From the NCBI GenBank assembly GCA_028280885.1, contig JANQKY010000045.1:162298-226297 (forward strand): a stretch of 64,000 nt of DNA, read 5' to 3'. A program made the position numbers and the translations under genes. The notes under the pieces were generated by a model. It searched no databases. It saw nothing but the letters and a program-made list of their open reading frames with translations, and had not been told where the DNA came from. The DNA is from Tepidamorphus sp. GTDB lineage: Bacteria; Pseudomonadota; Alphaproteobacteria; Rhizobiales; Tepidamorphaceae. Shown in pieces: positions 61,779-64,000 of the stretch. The stretch's first letter is position 1, and each line of letters begins with the position of its first letter.

Positions 61779-63866
61779 TCACAACCGCACCCAGCCGTCG
61801 ACGGCGATCACGCCGCGGCCTTCGGCCCCGACGATCAACGGGTTGATCTCCGCTTCGGCCACGCCGCCGTCAGGGGCCGCGGCCAGCCCGGACAGGCAGG
61901 CGATCGACCGGGCCAGGGCGTCCACATCGCCCCTGGGCGCGCCGCGTGCGCCGAACAGCGGCGCCAGGCCCTTGACCTCGCCGATCATCGCCAGCGCCTC
62001 ATCCGGATCGACCGGGGCCAGCCGGATGGCCAGGTCCTGATAGACCTCCGCCAGCACGCCGCCGACGCCGACCATGATGATCGGGCCGGCCAGCGGATCG
62101 ACATGGAAGCCGACAATGGCTTCCGCGACGCCTTCGGCCATCGGTTGGACGAGAATGCCGTCCAGCCGCGCCTCCGGCCGGGCTGTCGCGACCGAATCGT
62201 GGATGCGCCGCGCCGCGTCCAGAAGCGCTGCGGCGTCCGGGATGTTGACGGCGACGCCGCCCAGGTCGCTTTTGTGGGCGACCTCCGGCGACAGGATCTT
62301 GGCGACCACGGGATAGGCGATATCGCTCGGCGCAGGGCCGTCCGGGGCCATCACCCGGCAGTCCACGGTCGGGATGCCGAGGCTCGAGAACAGGGCCAGG
62401 GCGTCGCGTTCGTTGAGCGTGGCCGCCCCGCCGTGGCGCGCAAGCTCCCGGCGGATGGCGGCATCCGGGGGACCGCTCGCGCGGTGGCGCGGCGGCGTCC
62501 AGCGCAGATAGGCATTCAGCGCGTCGGCGCAGGCCTCGGGCGTGCGGAAGGCGGCGATGCCGGCGTCCGCCAGCAGGGAAAGCGACCGTTCGGCATTGGG
62601 CAGGAGGAACGCGGCGACGGGTTTGGCGGCCCCGGCCCATTTGGTGAGCGGCTTGACCGCCAGCTCCGGGTGAAATTCCGAAGAGGAGCCGACCACCATG
62701 ACCACCGCGTCGACATCCGGTGAAGCGATCAGCGCGCCAAGGCAGGTGTCCACGGTGTCTTCGCGTGTGCCGGCCATGGTCAGGTCGACGATCCGGGACG
62801 CGCCGATCTCAAGGCCCTGATCGGCAAGCGCCTGCCGCAATTCGGCTGGCGGCGAAACGACCTCGAGCCCTTTTTCGCCGAGATGGTCGGCGACCACGGC
62901 ACCGCCGCCGCCGGTGGTGGTGACCACCGCGACGCGCCTGGCGCCCGGTGCCCGCCGGCCGGCCAGCAGCGGCGGCGCCTCGATCAGGCTTTCGAACATA
63001 TTGACGCGCGCGATGCCGACGTCGCGAAGGAAGGCGTCCATGGCCCGGCTCCTGCCCGCCAGCGCGCCGGTATGCGACTGGGCAAGGCTCTGGCCGACTT
63101 CGGAGCGGCCGAGCACATAGGCCATCACCGGCTTGCCGGCGGCATGGGCCTTGACGGCGGCGGCTTCCAGGGCGGCACGGTCGCGCAGGGTCTCCAGAAA
63201 CAGGATGACGACGTCGGTCAGGGGATCGTCGACCAGCATGCCGGCCACGTCGCCGACCGAGAGATCGGCCTCGTTGCCCACCGACACCAGCGTCGAGAAG
63301 TGAATGCCGCGCGCCTGGCCGCGCGAGACGAGCGCCCCGATCAGGCTGCCGGACTGGGAGACCAGCCCGAAGCGGCCGGCCGGCAGGGCCTCGCGTTCGA
63401 GCACGGCATTGGCGCTCAACGTCATCGGCAGGTGCGTGTTGACGACCCCCAGGCTGTTCGGGCCGAGCAGGCGCACGCCGCCCGCCCGCGCCCGCGCGAC
63501 CAGATCCCGCTGCCGCGCCATCCCCGCCGCGCCGGCCTCGGCGAAGCCACCGGTGAAGATCGTCGCGCAGGGGATGCCCGCCTCGATGCAATCGTCGATC
63601 ACCGCTTCGACCGCCTGGCCGGGCACCATGACGAGGGCATGGTCGATCGGGCGCCCGACGGCGGTCAGCTTCGGATAGCAGGGGACATCGCCCAGCGTCT
63701 CGTAGGCGGGATTGATCGGATAGACCGGACCGGGATAGCCGTGTTTCGCAAGGTAACGCTGCGGCCGGCCGTTGTTCTTCTCGGGCGCCCCGGAGGCGCC
63801 GACGATCGCCACGCTGCGCGGGCGCAGCAGGCAATCGGCAAGCGGCCTGGCCGCCGGCGTGGTCAT
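61779..63866 (-). CDS. acetate--CoA ligase (ADP-forming) family acyl-CoA synthetase
   Basis: 695 residues in the fused alpha-beta arrangement. The N-terminal CoA-binding domain starts RPRSVAIVGASGAPEKNNG. A ligase domain carries the phospho-His in SHTGALAG. The C-terminal ATP-grasp half has YPVVAKILSPEVAHKSDLGG. It interconverts acyl-CoA, ADP and phosphate with the acid and ATP. Its start overlaps the stop of the upstream acyl-CoA dehydrogenase-like gene by ATGA. Pairing suggests acyl-CoA catabolism. Confidence 0.85.
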   Translation of the reverse strand: MTTPAARPLADCLLRPRSVAIVGASGAPEKNNGRPQRYLAKHGYPGPVYPINPAYETLGDVPCYPKLTAVGRPIDHALVMVPGQAVEAVIDDCIEAGIPCATIFTGGFAEAGAAGMARQRDLVARARAGGVRLLGPNSLGVVNTHLPMTLSANAVLEREALPAGRFGLVSQSGSLIGALVSRGQARGIHFSTLVSVGNEADLSVGDVAGMLVDDPLTDVVILFLETLRDRAALEAAAVKAHAAGKPVMAYVLGRSEVGQSLAQSHTGALAGRSRAMDAFLRDVGIARVNMFESLIEAPPLLAGRRAPGARRVAVVTTTGGGGAVVADHLGEKGLEVVSPPAELRQALADQGLEIGASRIVDLTMAGTREDTVDTCLGALIASPDVDAVVMVVGSSSEFHPELAVKPLTKWAGAAKPVAAFLLPNAERSLSLLADAGIAAFRTPEACADALNAYLRWTPPRHRASGPPDAAIRRELARHGGAATLNERDALALFSSLGIPTVDCRVMAPDGPAPSDIAYPVVAKILSPEVAHKSDLGGVAVNIPDAAALLDAARRIHDSVATARPEARLDGILVQPMAEGVAEAIVGFHVDPLAGPIIMVGVGGVLAEVYQDLAIRLAPVDPDEALAMIGEVKGLAPLFGARGAPRGDVDALARSIACLSGLAAAPDGGVAEAEINPLIVGAEGRGVIAVDGWVRL

Positions 63867-64000
63867 TCGGACACCCCGGCCGCCTTCGGCGGTCTTTGCG
63901 GGAAACGGCGCTCGAAGATGCCCTCGGCGATGCGGTTGCGCATCATCTCCATGGAGCCGCCGGCGATCATCCAGCCGCGGGTCTTGCGGAAGCAGTATTC
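63863..64000 (-). CDS. acyl-CoA dehydrogenase-like protein, C-terminal end only
   Basis: Only the last 45 residues are inside the window; the gene continues past 64000. RGWMIAGGSMEMMRNRIAEGIFERRFPQ resembles the end of acyl-CoA dehydrogenases (GGSxEIxRNxIAE). It overlaps the start of the ADP-forming synthetase by 4 bases. Confidence 0.6.
   Translation of the reverse strand, partial: EYCFRKTRGWMIAGGSMEMMRNRIAEGIFERRFPQRPPKAAGVSE

Overview
The window is 64 kb of GC-rich, densely packed bacterial chromosome. Gene content points to an alphaproteobacterium, probably of the Hyphomicrobiales/Rhodospirillales kind: several tripartite carboxylate transporters, many LysR regulators, a Tat-exported polyamine-type binding protein, and extragenic palindromic repeats. 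I cannot name the genus. No rRNA, tRNA, CRISPR array, integrase or insertion sequence was seen. Both ends cut through genes.

Left part (1-21 kb): a truncated class III nucleotide cyclase; a secreted Cys-rich beta-helix protein of the CSLREA type; an arginine/guanidino-compound island (FAD-linked oxidase, amidinohydrolase with the DDAH/arginine deiminase fold, LysR, polyamine-type ABC transporter, AruI-like ThDP decarboxylase); a second ThDP enzyme; a TAXI-type TRAP transporter; and a small catabolic group (aromatic-ring-type FAD monooxygenase, Asp/Glu racemase-superfamily enzyme, SDR).

Centre (20.7-37.9 kb): the most unusual locus. A MarR regulator diverges from a co-directional run of eleven genes: hyuA, hyuB, an LLM oxidoreductase, an acyl-CoA ligase, a second LLM oxidoreductase, a thioesterase, F420:NADP oxidoreductase, cofE, cofD, cofC and fbiC. 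This is a complete deazaflavin F420 supply chain fused to a catabolic operon, with several 4-base start/stop overlaps. Facing it is a DctPQM TRAP transporter. A near-identical GTAGTATACT(A/T)CCTATTT box lies before hyuA and again before dctP, 16.6 kb apart, so one MarR regulon probably covers uptake, catabolism and cofactor synthesis. The substrate is unknown.

Right-centre (38-48.5 kb): a divergent LysR, a KamA-family radical SAM protein with an atypical PLP-lysine region, a class III aminotransferase, another LysR, a long isocitrate dehydrogenase, an unknown protein, a field of palindromic repeats, and a small cluster of unknowns (WD40-like protein, coiled coil, two short ORFs).

Right part (48.6-64 kb): a soluble diiron monooxygenase locus of the propane/acetone MimABCD type with amidohydrolase, DUF59 protein, dedicated GroEL, SDR, AcoR/MimR-type sigma-54 activator, a small unknown, glyoxalase, ADP-forming acyl-CoA synthetase and a truncated acyl-CoA dehydrogenase-like gene. 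Two -24/-12 promoters are visible, one before mimA and one before the glyoxalase gene. Upstream of each is the same palindrome, ATTGCTTTAC-N4-GTAAA. This suggests that the activator drives both transcripts, and that hydroxylation of acetone to acetol and then methylglyoxal is linked to glyoxalase detoxification.
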